A DNA stretch of 64,000 nucleotides from Litomosoides sigmodontis (GCA_963070105.1 OY718803.1:1737007-1801006), one strand, 5' to 3'; counted from the first letter of the stretch, positions 36,801 through 51,484 are shown. Notes: generated by a model from the letters alone, not told the origin. Numbers and translations: made by a program.

Positions 36801-39800
36801 ATTTTCGAGGGAAAAACAAGCAAATCGAATTGTATCATTTATATGAAGAAGATCAATTGCTCAGTTAAATTTAATATAATTCTAATTTAAATTTTAATGG
36901 TAACTGTTAATTGCAGAATTTCTATGTCTTCATGCCGGTATTTCACCATTCATGAGCGACGATTCATTTCTTCAAGAATTTGTAAAACCAATTGAAGTGA
37001 AACGAATGACCGCACGTGAACGAGCCACCCTAACTGATATTCTGTACGGAATACCGGATAGGAATTTACCTGCGTACGGTTTGCAAAGCTTTTTGTCTAA
37101 TCTAATTAAAGGTAATTTTAGAGCCTATAAATTAAAAAACAGTAGCAGTTAGAAGATGCATAACCAATTAGAAGTGGTTGAAAAAATTTTATGAATAATT
37201 AGAAGTGGAAAGTGAGGGCTGCTAAAATAACAGGAAAGTAGTTCAGTTTTTTCTCAGAAAACTTTCAAAAAAATATTCATAAAATTTTTTTTTCTTCAAA
37301 AAAACCATTGCAATTAAAGAAATTAATTAATCCGTTTTATTTTTTAAATAATTTTTTTTGGACTAAATGAATTGATTGCAAGCTGAAAAAATTGTGCTGA
37401 AGAGGAATTAAAATTTCGTAGAAAATTGCAGCATTTATAATGAATTATTAGCGATTATTTTTGATGCTTCCTTGTTTGAGATTATGAAAATTTGTGATTG
37501 ATGATGTATTGTTGAATTTAAATGTTTTTCAGACTGTTTGCTCCGTCAAATGTCTATCCAATTGGATTTCGATTTAGTTTAGCAGGATTGCGTGAAGTAC
37601 TTGAAGTGTTCGATTGCAAACAGTTAATTCGCGGTTGCGGCCGTCGCAATTCAAATCACGCATATTTTGATTTCGATGCGAGTGATTGCGTTAGCATCGT
37701 TTCAGGTCGCAGTGCGAGGCATCGAAATTACGATAGTAAGCATTGAAAAAAAAAACGAGAATTTTGGAAAAAATTTCTAAATTTCATTTCTTTTTGAATT
37801 ATTAAAGACATTTTAGTTTCGATATTTTAAATTCAGGTAGGCGCAGATAATCAAAATGCTCGCTAGATTGTTTTTTTCGAATTTTAAAATTGTTTGCATA
37901 TTTTATGTTTCGATCTTAAATTATCTTAGCCTTCAAAGCACTTTCATCGTTTTCAATTAGTTGCATCATTTTTGCTTTAATTGATGCATTTCCATCCTTT
38001 TAATTAATTTCAACGCGCAGGTGCCGTTGCCACCTTACTTTGGAGAGAATAAATTTGTTGAGTGAAGCTGATGTAACTTTTTGAAATTAAATATAATTTA
38101 ACATTTTCAAAATGAATTCTATAAGTGAAAATGATGGATAAATAAAGGATACTAACGTTTAAATGATAAAATAATTAATTGAAATGATTTAAATTGTAAC
38201 CTTTCTTTTTTTTTAAAAAAAAGGATTTATAATTCGAATCTATCAAAATGGACAATTTCAAGTGCACAGAATTGACAAGGAGCATATTTGGAATTTAAAA
38301 AGTAAACATTCTTTCGAAAAATCAGCAAATACTTTTATCAATGACTGTGATAGTGTACTACGATCAGTTCCGCGCGATTTTCAATTTGATTTGCCAAGAG
38401 GATGTGCTGCATGTGATTGGATTGATAGTGGAAAAGATCCAGAAAATGTTACCGTATCACACACATTATTGAAAACATTTGCTGAAGGTACGTACATCTA
38501 ATACAGTAATATGTCTAATACAGTAATACCCTTAATCATTTATCATCTAATACAAAATTGAATATAATTACTACAAACTAAATTTACTTTTCTTTTGGCT
38601 AATATTACAGCGGCAACGAATATTAAGACGGTAAGCACTTTCACGGAATAGTAACGGTTATATTACGGTACTCGACAGTACGTCCGCTGGTTTTCACTAA
38701 TTAATCATATATAAATCTGGAATATTAAAATTTAAATTAAATGTGGTGCAAGGAAAATATTTTCGCCCTCATTTTTTCAAATATTTGTTTTTTTTTCCTT
38801 TGTGAGTAAATTAATGCTGCCAGTTTTACGACGTACGACGAATTGGCTCATTTTTTTTCGCACATTACCAGTGTGAATTAAATTTTAGCTTTTCATAAAA
38901 AAATTTGCTATTGCAGAAATGATGTATCCGCGCAAGCTTGACCATTGCTTCTTGCTAGATCCACGACTCGAGCAATATATGTACGTTGAATTATTTCCAC
39001 TCTGTGATGATTTCTACTTTTATGGAATCGATCAACTGGTCGCATCATTTCCATTCATTTCCGAACATCCGGTGAGTAAGGAGCGCTGCTGTTGAGGCTA
39101 ATTGTTGTTTAAAGTGTTGGAAATTTAGATTTTGATTTTTAAAAAAAAAAGGAAAAAATGCTACTGTATGAATTCTAGATAACCTGTGTAACTGTAACTC
39201 TCACAGACGATAATTTTTGCATTTTCACAATGTTTTTTGAGATATTATTTAATTGCAATTTTCCATATGCAAATTATACTTCAACACTCACTAACAATTG
39301 TTGTTTGACACTTTTTGAATTTCTTCAGCTCATTAAGCCACCAACGTCTGATTGGCATGAGGAAATGACTGAAGCAGTACGTTCATCTATTTTTGCTACT
39401 AATTTAAAACAGCTCATTAATTTTTGAAATCATTAAAAATGCAAGAACAGTTGAAAAGATTGGCACGAATAAGATGTGGAGAAAAGGGTTAAAAATTATC
39501 GATTTAAATTATAGGAAAAAAAAAATGCTTTTTTAATTTCCTTGAGGATGCTGGACCTAGCAGGGAAAAGGAATACGATTGTAACTCACAAGCTTATATC
39601 AATGGTATCGTACGACCTGGATATGATTTAGGAAGAGATAGCAGGGTAACGTGTTACATTAACTCTAACAATTTAACCTTCACATTTTCCTCATTCGTTT
39701 AAAATTAGGATATATCGTATCATACGTAAGGAAAAAGAACAAAAAATTGTAATAATTAATAATAATTTCAAAAAAATTAAATTAAATTTGCAGCTAAATG

Positions 39801-40103
39801 GCCAGCAAATTCAACGCTCCCACGTGAGTATTAATTAAAATTTTTTTTTTTGAAATGAACAGAATTGTCATGTATGAGTGATACACATCGATTGCATTGT
39901 CAATTTGACGACGATGCTAATTAAAACTCTTTCGATGCTTCAAAGGGCAATTAAAATTTTTTACTTAAATTCTTACTAACTTATAATTTTAGCAAGATTC
40001 GCGACGTTTACGTCAACTTCAACATTGGTTACGTGGTATTTTTGCGTACCATCTCTCACCGAAGTATCGTGTGGAACGATTGCCGCCTGATGACAGTGAA
40101 TGA
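30856..40103 (+). CDS. Divergent PP1/PP2A-like phosphatase-fold protein, probable pseudophosphatase
   Basis: Exons: 30856-31034, 31179-31273, 31830-31914, 32173-32284, 32743-32932, 34682-34815, 35153-35330, 35778-35926, 36365-36434, 36917-37073, 37533-37735, 38224-38487, 38917-39071, 39329-39376, 39547-39645, 39794-39823 and 39993-40103. All are in phase, giving 752 aa. Residues about 240-540 follow the Ser/Thr phosphatase core in order: VFVVGSIDGDLINLVTLL (family GDxHG), YYIFLGDYLDCF (GDYVDRG), HICLLRGHHETYEMCKAIGF (LRGNHE...YGF), FLCLHAGISP (CLHGGLSP), then GFRFSLAGL and NYDRFIIRI near the family's NYC. Several catalytic residues are lost. The N-terminal 240 and C-terminal 210 residues are unrecognised. 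Weak points: the donor at 31274 (GTTGAT, else a stop at 31278 ends a separate small gene) and the acceptor at 34682. From 35153 onward the model is firm. Confidence 0.78.
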
Positions 40104-40291
40104 ATGGAACTGATTTGGTAATAAGTGATTAAATTGTAAAATGTAAAATGGTACTACTAACCACTGATTATTAAAATGAAGATGATAAAATCATTGAGAA
40201 ATTTTTTTTTCAATTAAAAAAGATTTAAAATTATTTGCAATTAATTTCTGAATCCATCGGTGCTAACAATTTTCCAGTAAATTTGTAATTG

Positions 40292-40342
40292 GTAGGCAGT
40301 CGGCTTTATGCAACAATAAATGACAACCTTTCAACTGCCTAC
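40292..40342 (+). terminator. AATAAA in the loop of a short inverted repeat, 3' of the phosphatase-like gene
   Basis: GTAGGCAGT (40292-40300) and its reverse complement ACTGCCTAC (40334-40342) flank AATAAA (40315-40320), about 210 bases past the stop codon. This is a plausible polyadenylation signal. Whether the 9-base stem matters is inference. Confidence 0.4.
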
Positions 40343-42520
40343 TGTTACTAATTTTTTCAATGGAAATTTCAATACTTCTAATTAGTTAATGAAGTATTTT
40401 GTGCTAAACAAAAAAAAGATTTGCATGCTAAAGAAGTATCATTGTTTTGCATGAATTCATAATTTTTCATTTTATTTTTCAATTTTTACTTGTTTCAAAC
40501 AACTTTGCTGATGAGAGTACGAAATTATGCAATGTTTTCAGCTTGAAATATTAAGTTATTCACTTTAAAAGCTATTTGTACATCCGTGGAGGAAAGCGCA
40601 TTTGCAAAAATTGCAACATTTTAGATTGCATGATAATTTGCAATTTATTATTTCCATCCATTTTATCTTTTAATTTTCAATGTAAATGCAATTGGTTTAA
40701 AAAATATACCGCAAATTTTATTATCTTCTTAAGAAATTTAAAAAAAAGAAGAGAGAGCTTATGATAGGAAATTTTTGGCACTCACAAAATTATGACAAAA
40801 TTTCGAATTTTATAATTCTACAAAATAACTACATTTATAATTTTACAATATAAGTGAGAAAAATCTGAGCTCTTTTTTTTGCATTAAAAGTGAAATTTAG
40901 TGAGATCAAATTTGATGTCTAATTTAATGAAATTTGCAAAAGAGCGCTAGAGGATAAAAGCGGAAAATGTTAGCAGAGGAAATTATTTGTTTCACTGGCT
41001 AACACTTTTTTTTTTATTAATTTCGTTAGCTCATGAAACTGTTAACGGTGTAAATGGCATGAATTTGATTGTTTCACAAAGTATGGCAAGCAACTTACAG
41101 TAGTTAATGAACGAATAGATAAACCAGTAATTGGTAGCGTTGCATAGTTTTTTGATGCAACATAATTTTTTAATGCAACAAATTCAATCCTTAAGGCATT
41201 AGCATAATTAGCATTTTGCATGGAATTGCACAAAAACTTAACATCAAATTTCGATAGCAAATATTTGGCTTTTTCCAATTTTTGATTATAACAATGCAAA
41301 TTTTTCAGAATTTACAAATCTAAACACCATTCCTAATTTAATTAATCATTTTTCTCTTCAAAATTGTCTAATTTTTAATAGATATGATGGATTGTATCGA
41401 AGTGCGTTAGTTAAATAAATAGTTAAATGTTAGCTAACTTAATCAATTAATTGATTAATTATAATTTTTTCTGTATTTTGACAAGATAATTTCGATCAGA
41501 TAGATTCCAACAGCAATCATTTAACAGAAAAGTTAAGTGTTTAGTGTTAAAAGCATTAGATTACGTATTACTGTTATGTATTACTGTTATTGTTATTGTT
41601 ATTATGTATTACTGTATTAAAAAAGCATTATGTATTTTTGTGAATTAGTTGATAAAATTTTCATTTAAATGTCTGATTTTAATTTTCTTCAAATGTTTCT
41701 TTTTTTGTTTGCCATATTAAATCAATGAATTTTCACTGTCGGTGAAATGTTTGCAAATGTTTGGTTGCAGTATGTTTGCTACAATTTTTCCGGTAAACAT
41801 TTGACTATCACTAATCTTCATGTTTACATCTCAAATGTTTATTTGTTGAAGTAAGTGAGCATTGTTTATTCCATATGCAAAAGAGTGTAGTATTTGGTGA
41901 AGTTAAGTTAGCTATTCGTTGTAAGATCTGTGCTGTTGCAGTAATTTTTATTTCTTCCAAAAATTTTCATTTAACTGCTATAATCCAAAAATTGTATTAA
42001 TGGAAAAAAAAAGAATTTCTCTCATCTTACTTCGATTTTTTGGAATTTTTCCTCTTTTATCTTAGTTCTATTTAACATAATTGCATTATTACTATTGTTA
42101 TTGTTGTTATTATTATGATTATTGTTGCTGCTTTTAAGTAAATTTAAACTATTAAACTTAAAGTTTATTTTTTACATTTTAGTTTAAATGATTTTTTTTA
42201 AGGAGTAGAATTTTTTGTTCTACTTTTTTGATACATTTACATTTCAGCTCCTCTTTATTATTTGACTTTTTAGCATTTTTCGTAATGGTACACTTTTTGC
42301 ATGTAATAATTTCAACAGTCCTCATTATCGTTGAACGATACATTCAGTTAAAATTTAATTGTGATTGAAATTTGCATGAATGATGCACTCATCATATTTA
42401 CCTTTACACCATTACGTTTTATAGGTAAGGTAAATTATTTGCATAATAACCTGTTTGCTGAAATTTTAGTATTTTCTCATCACAAATACAATACGATGCT
42501 AATTATTCCACTCATGCAAT

Positions 42521-42790
42521 TTGCATCTCAAATTTATTATTGCAGTAAAACTTTTCATAATTTTCAGCGCAATGAATGGAATGATTGTGATGAGTGGTGT
42601 GTGCTACGCACATTCTGCAAGTGTCATTTCGCATCTAAAATATTTACTTGAAAAATTACCTTCTAAAACACATTCATACCGTGGAAAAACCGGAAGTGAG
42701 AGAGGCGACAACTTAATTGACAGGCATTTCACATTCGATCACTCAAACACTCTGTCTCGCAGCTCTTTTTTTCTTTGCATTAAAAAGTGA
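42521..42790 (+). CDS. Candidate small secreted protein ORF
   Basis: An 89-aa open frame starting MHLKFIIAVKLFIIFSAM, which looks like a signal peptide. It is followed by a polar, basic stretch (HLKYLLEKLPSKTHSYRGK) and ends in a low-complexity tail. The middle is less AT-rich than the flanks. A TTTTCAG acceptor within it (ending 42567) suggests it may instead be a spliced exon. No family is recognised and it may be chance. Confidence 0.25.
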   Translation: MHLKFIIAVKLFIIFSAMNGMIVMSGVCYAHSASVISHLKYLLEKLPSKTHSYRGKTGSERGDNLIDRHFTFDHSNTLSRSSFFLCIKK

Positions 42791-45070
42791 AATTTGATAA
42801 GATCAAATTTAATGTCTAATTTGATGAAATTACAAAAAGTTGTGGAAAAAATATTTTATTGAATTTGGTAGTTAAATTTGTTGGATTGAATTTAATGTCT
42901 AAGTTGTTCTTCAACTTGATGTACAATTTATTGCATTTCGTATTTAATTACTGAATTTAATATGTGATTTATTGGATTTACTATCGAATTTGATTACTTA
43001 CAAATGAATGTATGAATTTCAGCAGCAATGTAATTTAGCACTGCGAAATACACGTAATGAATTTGACGAAATAATTCTTATAAAACGTAAATTAATTCAT
43101 TATTTGTCAATTTAATAATTAAACACAATCATGCATCATGAAATATACGTCAATTAATTAGGCGATAATTTTGCAACCTATTATTTCAATTGTTTATATC
43201 TAATAGGGCATTTTATTGGCAAATTTTTAAAACCTGAATTTGTATACCAATTACAAAGTTTAAAATTACACACTTTCTTTCAAAAACGAACTATTGCAAT
43301 GTTTGAGAAGGAATAGAATTTTAGAATTTTGAAAAATTACCCCAAAATTACTGCAACTGAGACGAAAAAGAATGCAAGGGAGAGAGAGAGAGAAAAAGAG
43401 AGAAAGAAAGGGTGAAAATGGAGAAGTGTAATCGATGCTATTTGTCGCTGCAAATTGAATTTACCACTACTAATTGAGTTGTTGCGCTACTTACATAAAT
43501 AAACGTTTGTGTCTTTTCAAAAAAAAAAAAATTTCATTAAATATATCCTTTCTTCCTTTTGTTTCCTTTGCATTTACAAAGAAATGAAATTTCTTTCCTT
43601 TTTTTTTTGAAAAAGAAAGCAATTGAAAAATTAAAAATATCTGAAATTACTTCAGATATTTCAGTAACAGCAACCATTTAAATTGGAGAGCACTTCAATT
43701 TTTGCATTTCTTTCTTCTTTCCTTCTTTGAATTAATATTTTTTTTTTGTAAAAATTTCCTCACTTATTCAATAATGTTTCCTATTGCAAATTAGAGTTCG
43801 ATTTAATGCAAATATTTTCATGTAATAATTTAATTTTTATGCAACAATTTTAAAGTAAAAAAAGAAATCATATCATTGTTGTAGAATGCAATGAATTTTG
43901 AGAGAAAAATCAACCGATGGATTTATTTATTAACAAACAAATTATTAATGATCAAAAAGGCGAAAAATTAGACGTCATAAAAGAGGGCAAATTAATCAAT
44001 TGTAGTTTCTTTGTTTTATTATTAAAATTATTAATTATGATCAGTACTGTTAATTACTACTACCGCTCTTCTTATTACTATTACTATTACTGTTATTACT
44101 GCTGTCATAATTATTGCTATTAGTTGCTATTAGTTATCTTCCATTTTAATGGTGAAATTGAATGCTTGTTCGTTCAGGAATAACTATTTCCTAGCAAATT
44201 CCCATTTTTCGTGCACTGTTCTTAAGCTATCATCGTAGCATATCGTGCCTATTTTCACTATTTATTTTGAAAAAATAGCTAAATTAAATGAATTACACCA
44301 TCCTCTTTTATTATTCTTCGAAAACAAGAGAAGATATCAATCAGATATTTTATGAAAATTATGGAATTTTAAGTAAAGTATTATGTTCGGCAATAAGAAA
44401 TTTGTTTTCTTTTAATAACAACTGCATCTATTACAGTGAATTGATTTTTAAAATTTTTCAAATTTTTAATCGATCTGCAAATCGATAAAGTGATATTCGT
44501 GTTAAATTTTCAATTTTAATTGCAACCCACATTTATGCCATTACTTTTTCTTGCTTTTTTTAGCTAATTTTATTACTACTATTCAAACGAACGACCTAAG
44601 CAGTAAACCGATCAATTTGATAATTTCATTTCGAATTTTAATCCTATTGTTTTGCTCTGTAACGATTTCTACGAATTAAAACGACTGATCAACAATTTTC
44701 TTTTGCAAAGAAAACAATACCAAAAGAATTTGAACAAAAATACACCATATTTTAGGTGAGCCGTTCTTTTGTTTTTCGCTTTTTCTCCGCATTTCAAATT
44801 TTTTTCATTTTTTTCATTGTTAATTGAAGCCTCAATTGTGTTGCATGTTCCAATGGCGAGGAAAATTTACCACCGTGTAAGTTAGAGGATTATTTTGAGT
44901 GCGAAATTTGTAATTTTACGTTGTTTTAAAATTTTTTTTGCCTAATTTATAATATTTTTCGGGAATTAGTGCACTACTTTTATATGTTTAATTTATTTAA
45001 TATTTGCAAAATTTATTTGTAAATTTTTATAATTATAAAATATATATATATATATATAAAAGATAATTTG

Positions 45071-45125
45071 TAATATTCATATATAATATAATTTAATTTA
45101 TAATATTCATATATAATATAATTTA
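45071..45125. repeat. 30-base tandem duplication, AT-rich
   Basis: TAATATTCATATATAATATA and following bases at 45071 recur exactly 30 bases later at 45101. A short (AT)n run lies just before, at about 45040-45058. Confidence 0.85.
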
Positions 45126-47928
45126 TGCGCTTGTATCTTATTGTATTGATATTCGAAATTATAATTTTGAATTTTTTCAAGTTTTCACTTCAAAATTAAT
45201 TTGTCACTGCTATTTTGTGGAGAGCGAAAAAAATAATTTTATTAACTCTGAATTATCACATTCACTCATCAATATCATTTCAATTTTTCCTTCTAAATGT
45301 TTCCTTTTCCAAAAATTTAAGCAGAAAAAAAAATGAAATAAGAAACGAAGGAAGGAAAGAATTTTCGTTTTGCTTTCACTTACCTATTACTTACACTTTC
45401 CTTACACCGTATATCGAATACCGGAATTTTATTTCAATTAGGGGTGGAAATTAATGAATGCACTGAAATGCTGCTGACAGGATGCTTGTTTCTTCGACAA
45501 TAATTTGCATTTTAAAATATTGCAATAAGTTTTCTCTCCCTCTCTCTCTGTCTCCGTCTCCTTTTCTCTCTCCCTCTTCCTATCACTCTCTTTCAGTTTT
45601 ATTGCAAAAAATTGGTTTATTGCAAAAAATTGGAAAGCGATCATTTTCGCAAATGCAAGTTTTCCATCAATCATTTTAGGTTAACATTTTAACTTTAAAA
45701 ACAGTTTTTATGCAAATAATACTGTAAATGAAATTAAACATTTCGTCTGCTTTTTTCCTCTCAAAATTTTTAAAGTTTTTTCTTTTATTTTTGTTGGTAT
45801 TTTTACACTGTAAAATTGAAGGAAATATTATTATTTTAAAAATTTGCCATATTTCTCGCTGCACATTAGTGTAGCCCATTATTAAAGTGAAAGTAGAAAA
45901 AAAGAAGTCTAATTTAATTCTCTCAAAACAAATGTGCCAATTCTAAAAATTCAAAACTTAATTTCAAAACTTTTCATTTATGAATGGAAAAAGAAATGAA
46001 ATTGTTACCTTACACGGTCATTATAAACTTGAGATAGCGATTATGGAAAAAAATAGCAAATAATCAAAGAATTTTTTTTTGAAAAAAAATTTCACAAGCA
46101 GAATTCAGTGATTAAATAAAAAGAAAATTTTTTTCAATGTGCTATTTTTGAAAAAATATTTTTTTATAATTTCTCATAATTATTCTCAATTACATTTTTG
46201 AGGAGGAAGGAGTCGATTGTTATTGCAAAACAAAAAAAAAATTTCCTTTTTAATTTTAATTTTCAAAACAAAAGTTATTTTTGCTTTGACACCACGATAA
46301 GTTAAGTAACTTTGCTTTTTGTCAATTATATATTCAACTGTGAATTCCTGATCAATTTTAAAACCAATACTTTGACAGTAACAGCTAATCAATGATTGAA
46401 TACGAGTGACAAGAGAGGGACACAGATGCAATTAACAATTAGTCAACTTTAGTAATTAATTTACATGTAATTAGTTTACTTAATACCAGTATGATTATTT
46501 AAGTAGTAAATTATTTAGACAGTGTTCCTTTTTCTTTTGCACTCGCCGATAAAAAAAACGTGAAAAATTGAAAACATAGCAAAAGAAAGCGCATTTTCAA
46601 CAATGCTATTTTACTTCAAATATTTTACTGCCAAAATCTCACGAAGTTCAATTTCGTCCTAACAGATTAAAATAATTTACAGCAAAGGAACGAATCGTTT
46701 AAATGTAAATGGCAGCAACAAATGGGAAATTGCCAGAAATCTCTTAATTTCTAGTTTCTATTAAAATCATCATTACTATCATCATTTGACAAAATCTTCT
46801 ATCAAAATTAGAAATTTAAAAATTTAACGAAGCTTAAAAAGCTCCGTATAATTTCAAGCCAATCTATTACCGCTGATGATTAATAATTTGCAAGAAAATA
46901 ATTTGACCAAAATTTGCCGATACTAATTATCCACTGAATTTAATAATATTTTCACTTCGTTTTTTTGATATTCGAATTTTTAAATTTTTAAAATTTTCAT
47001 TTACGCTTCTATTTTCTTTCCGTTTCATCTGTCCGAAGAAATGAGGCAATTTTTATTCATTTTTCGTTAGCTGTTGAGCTGCTGTCCTAATTTTCTAATT
47101 TTCCTAATACGATAATTTTTGTCGGAAATTTATTTGAAATTATAATTTTTGCTATTCAAACTTTACGAGTGGAAATAATTTAAAATTGCATTGCATTTTA
47201 AGCATTCATATGATGTTTGTTGGAGGAAATGGCGAGTGAGTTGCAGGGAATTATAATTTTATTCCAGTTAACACGACGCTTATTTCAGATTATTTATTTT
47301 GAATTAATGCTTGATATTGATAAATCATCAGAAATGGAAATGATTTACCAATTTGACATTTAATCTGAAATGAAAATATAAGGCACATTATAGCAATTGC
47401 GTAAATAGATATATACGAGAAGATAAAATGCACATTTCATTTCCACATGTTATCAGAGTGAAAATCTCTCCTGCCTCTCTCTCACTCTCCCTTTCTCTCT
47501 CTGCCCCTCCCCCTTTCTCCTTCTCTCCATTTATCTATCTATACATTAATTTGCCTTTTCCAATAATTAAACGTTCCTTATTCATTTTATTGATTAAAAC
47601 AAGCATATGCCTCAGCTTACTACACAATGTCTTAAATTTCGCATTTCAAAAAGTAGTTTCTTTCATTTTTACTATTTTTACAACGTCCAATTAATTAAGG
47701 AACTGAAACGAAAAGACGAGAATGAGAAGTGGAACGATAACTTTTAAATAATTAGAATTAATAATTTACTTTCATTCCATAGAATGTAGTTAAATAAACA
47801 ATTAATTAATTGGATGTATGAGAAATAATTATTTTAACCGTGATTTTTCCAATTTCTTAACTTTACAATTTTTCCCAAAGTATTATTTTTACTTTATATT
47901 GCTATTCCTACATCGTTTATTATTATTA

Positions 47929-48548
<620 letters not shown>

Positions 48549-48567
48549 CTACTACTACTAATGGTTG

Positions 48568-48727
48568 ATTATTAATTATTAATTATTAATTATTAATTAT
48601 TAATTATTAATTATTAATTATTAATTGTTAATTATTAATTATTAATTATTAATTGTTAATTATTAATTATTAATTATTAATTATTAATTATTAATTATTA
48701 ATTATTAATTATTAATTATTAATTATT
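48568..48727. repeat. Heptamer (ATTAATT)n array
   Basis: About 22 copies of a 7-base AATTATT unit, two carrying a G (AATTGTT). It follows the ATT array directly and is itself followed by (TTG)n at 48731-48776. The three arrays together form one compound repeat of about 0.85 kb. Confidence 0.93.
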
Positions 48728-49776
48728 ATTTTTGTTGTTGTTGTTGTTGTTGTTGTTGTTATTGTTGTTGTTGGTATTGTCGTTGGCGTTGTTATCGTTG
48801 GTGCCTGTTGAAAGAGGAAAATTTTCCTGTAGAAACGAAATTTTCTCCCTCATTGCGGATTGCAGCGAAAGTATCAATGTCATTTTATTCCGCTTGATTG
48901 AAATGAATAGGATTGGATGGGATAATGGATTCTCTCTCATTTTCTCTCTCCCTCGCTTTCTCTCTGTCTCTCTATCTCTCTCTCTCTCCCTCTGATAGCT
49001 AAGGAAAAATATGTTGCCCATTTATTTAATTGGTGACGAATTTCATTCTATTAAATTTAAAAATGATAGGAAAGGATGAAAGAGAAGAGGGAGAGAGAGA
49101 GAGGGAGTAAAACAGAAGAGGAAAGAGAGAAAAGTAGTGAAAAGAGGAGAGAATTGTCTTTTAAAGTGATAAATAATACTAACGTTTCTCATTTGATGAA
49201 ATTTAAACATTTTATTACTTTTTCAAGCATTTGTTAAGTTGCATTTTCAAATTTAACAAAATGTTACTTTTGAGTGTTATTTGAAAGAGTACAGTTTCTA
49301 TGAAATTCGAAGAATTTCATTTAATTTCTCCTATTTTAATGAGCTAATTTCCCTCCTCACTCCCACATCTCTTCCCCCTCCCATCCATCCTAGTTTACAT
49401 ACCAATATATACACTTGTATTGCTAATTGATCTATCGAAAAAGTTGAAATTCAGTTTTTGAAATTCAGTTTGTTTTGGTTTTTATGAAGGGAATAAATTA
49501 CAAAAGCAAAAGCGGTTAATAATAGATTAATTTGAAGTTAAATAGTTTGCGTATAATTCAACACGGAATCTCTTCTATTTCAATTCTTCCACAGATTGTT
49601 CTAACATCGGTGGAAAAAAATTTTTTTTAACTTTTTTTTAGTCTCTTTAAAAAAAGAATTTTCTCTTTGTTTGAAATAAAAAGCAAAAGCGAAGAAAGCG
49701 CATCTCTTTCGTTTTATCCTATTTTTTCTTTTTGAAGTGTTTAAAAAAATACCTATCAAAAAAAAAATTATTTTAG

Positions 49777-49850
49777 ACTTAGCCGCATCTAATAGAATAT
49801 TGCAACAAATAAAAGATGAAGCTAAAACGTATTTAATTGCATTGGGAAGT
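49777..49850 (+). CDS. Candidate isolated exon
   Basis: A TTATTTTAG acceptor and a perfect GTAAGT donor (49851) bracket 74 bases encoding LAASNRILQQIKDEAKTYLI and a few more residues, an amphipathic helix-like segment. No neighbouring exons were found, so it may be a chance match. Confidence 0.25.
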
Positions 49851-50224
49851 GTAAGTACGAAATTGTCAGAAAATTTGCATATGAAACAATTTCAATTTTT
49901 AATGAATGAATTATTCATTTTCTAAAGTAGTGTATTCATAGGTGTAGCGAGGCTGTTTACTGGTTGGTTCTTGTGCTTTCTAACTTTGTGTATTAAAACT
50001 TTTGGTATTAATTTTAGAAAAATTGATTATTTCATTGCTTTTTTTTTCGTATTTCTTGAAATTCACAAAAAAAAAAATTTTGTGAAAGGAAGCAAAGTGA
50101 TTTTCAGTATTTCAATTCAATGTATTATTTGCTAGTTTTTTTCCTCCTCTTGCTTTTTTCTATTACCGTTTTATTCTTAATTTCAAATTCTAACTTTTAC
50201 CTGTGCATATATTTCATTTTCTTG

Positions 50225-50264
50225 CACACACACACACACACACACACATACACACACACATACA

Positions 50265-50311
<47 letters not shown>
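50225..50311. repeat. (CA)n microsatellite with TACA interruptions
   Basis: CA repeats interrupted by three CATACA variants. Confidence 0.95.
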
Positions 50312-50313
<2 letters not shown>

Positions 50314-50919
50314 ATACCACATAAAAATACACCGCACATGCATGCATGCTTCATTAATACGATTTAACTGAAATTCACGTCTTTTTCAATTTTCCATTAT
50401 CCGTTCGCATCGAACAAATTTGCGATAAATCTCACGGAACGAATGAATGAAGGAATGATTCGCTGATTAAGTGTCTCGTTCGTGGCCTTTTTTTTCCATT
50501 TCATTTTTTAATTTCATTAAATTCAGGCACATCTGTTCCTTGTCTACTTCTCCGTATTTTTTTTTCAAACATATGGCAATTTTTTTTTTCAGTTTTCCGC
50601 TCAATTTTCTTTGCTTTCTTCACTCACACTTTCTCTCTCCGCCTCGCTCTCTCTCTCTCTCTCTCTTTTTGCTTTCCATTCTTCTTGTGTTGTAAATATT
50701 GCTGAAGTAATTTTTTCAAAATATTTTCAATGTAGCAAACTTCCTCTCAATAAAATGTCATTTACACCGATTACTTTTTACACGCAATCATTTCACTTCT
50801 TATTTCACGTTGTTTACCTTTCTTTTTTCTTTGCCTCTCTCCCCTCCCAAATTACCTGCCTTTAGATTATTTGTTTATTCAGTGAGGAATGGATACATAT
50901 CACTATGGATACTATCGAC

Positions 50920-51040
<121 letters not shown>

Positions 51041-51484
51041 CATCATTTTCCACATTATTTACATTTACAATTAAATTTTCAAACTAATTCGTGTCATCGA
51101 TGCGGTACCTCTTTTATCACACTTTTAATTTATTACCAATACGAGCAATTCAAGTAATAACATTAATAACAATATAGCAATTTATGTAACAAAAATATTT
51201 ACTAAACAATAACTTTTTCTTAATTTATCAAATTTCTAATTAACTATCAAAAACAAAAAGAAAGGAAAAAAGGAAAAATGGTTTTTGTTTTTCACAAAAA
51301 TATTTTCAAAAAAATAAAATTGAACTGCGCAAATGAATTCATGAAATTCATTAACAAAAATTTCATAATTCATCAAACTGCTAATGAATAAAAAATTTTC
51401 TTGAAAATTTTTTTAAAAATAAACTTGAAATATGCAATTTGAAATTAAGTTATCCTTGTTGTTTGTTTGTTTGCTTGACTGATT

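Noticed and set aside
37074..37152. Extending the phosphatase-like exon to the GTAATT donor at 37112
   Set aside because: That phase does not join the next exon. The donor at 37074 (GTACGG) does, and gives a better fit to the family.
38022..38050. Possible exon after a CGCAG acceptor (GAVATLLWRE)
   Set aside because: It ends in TAA with no donor; direct splicing from 37735 to 38224 keeps the frame and matches the phosphatase end.
46186..46431. 81-residue minus-strand frame with some protein-like stretch
   Set aside because: No splice sites or family resemblance, and its tail is homopolymer-driven.
48719..49021. Minus-strand frame with RERE and poly-Asn
   Set aside because: Mostly (CT)n and (TTG)n translation; the middle is slightly less AT-rich but no exon structure could be supported.
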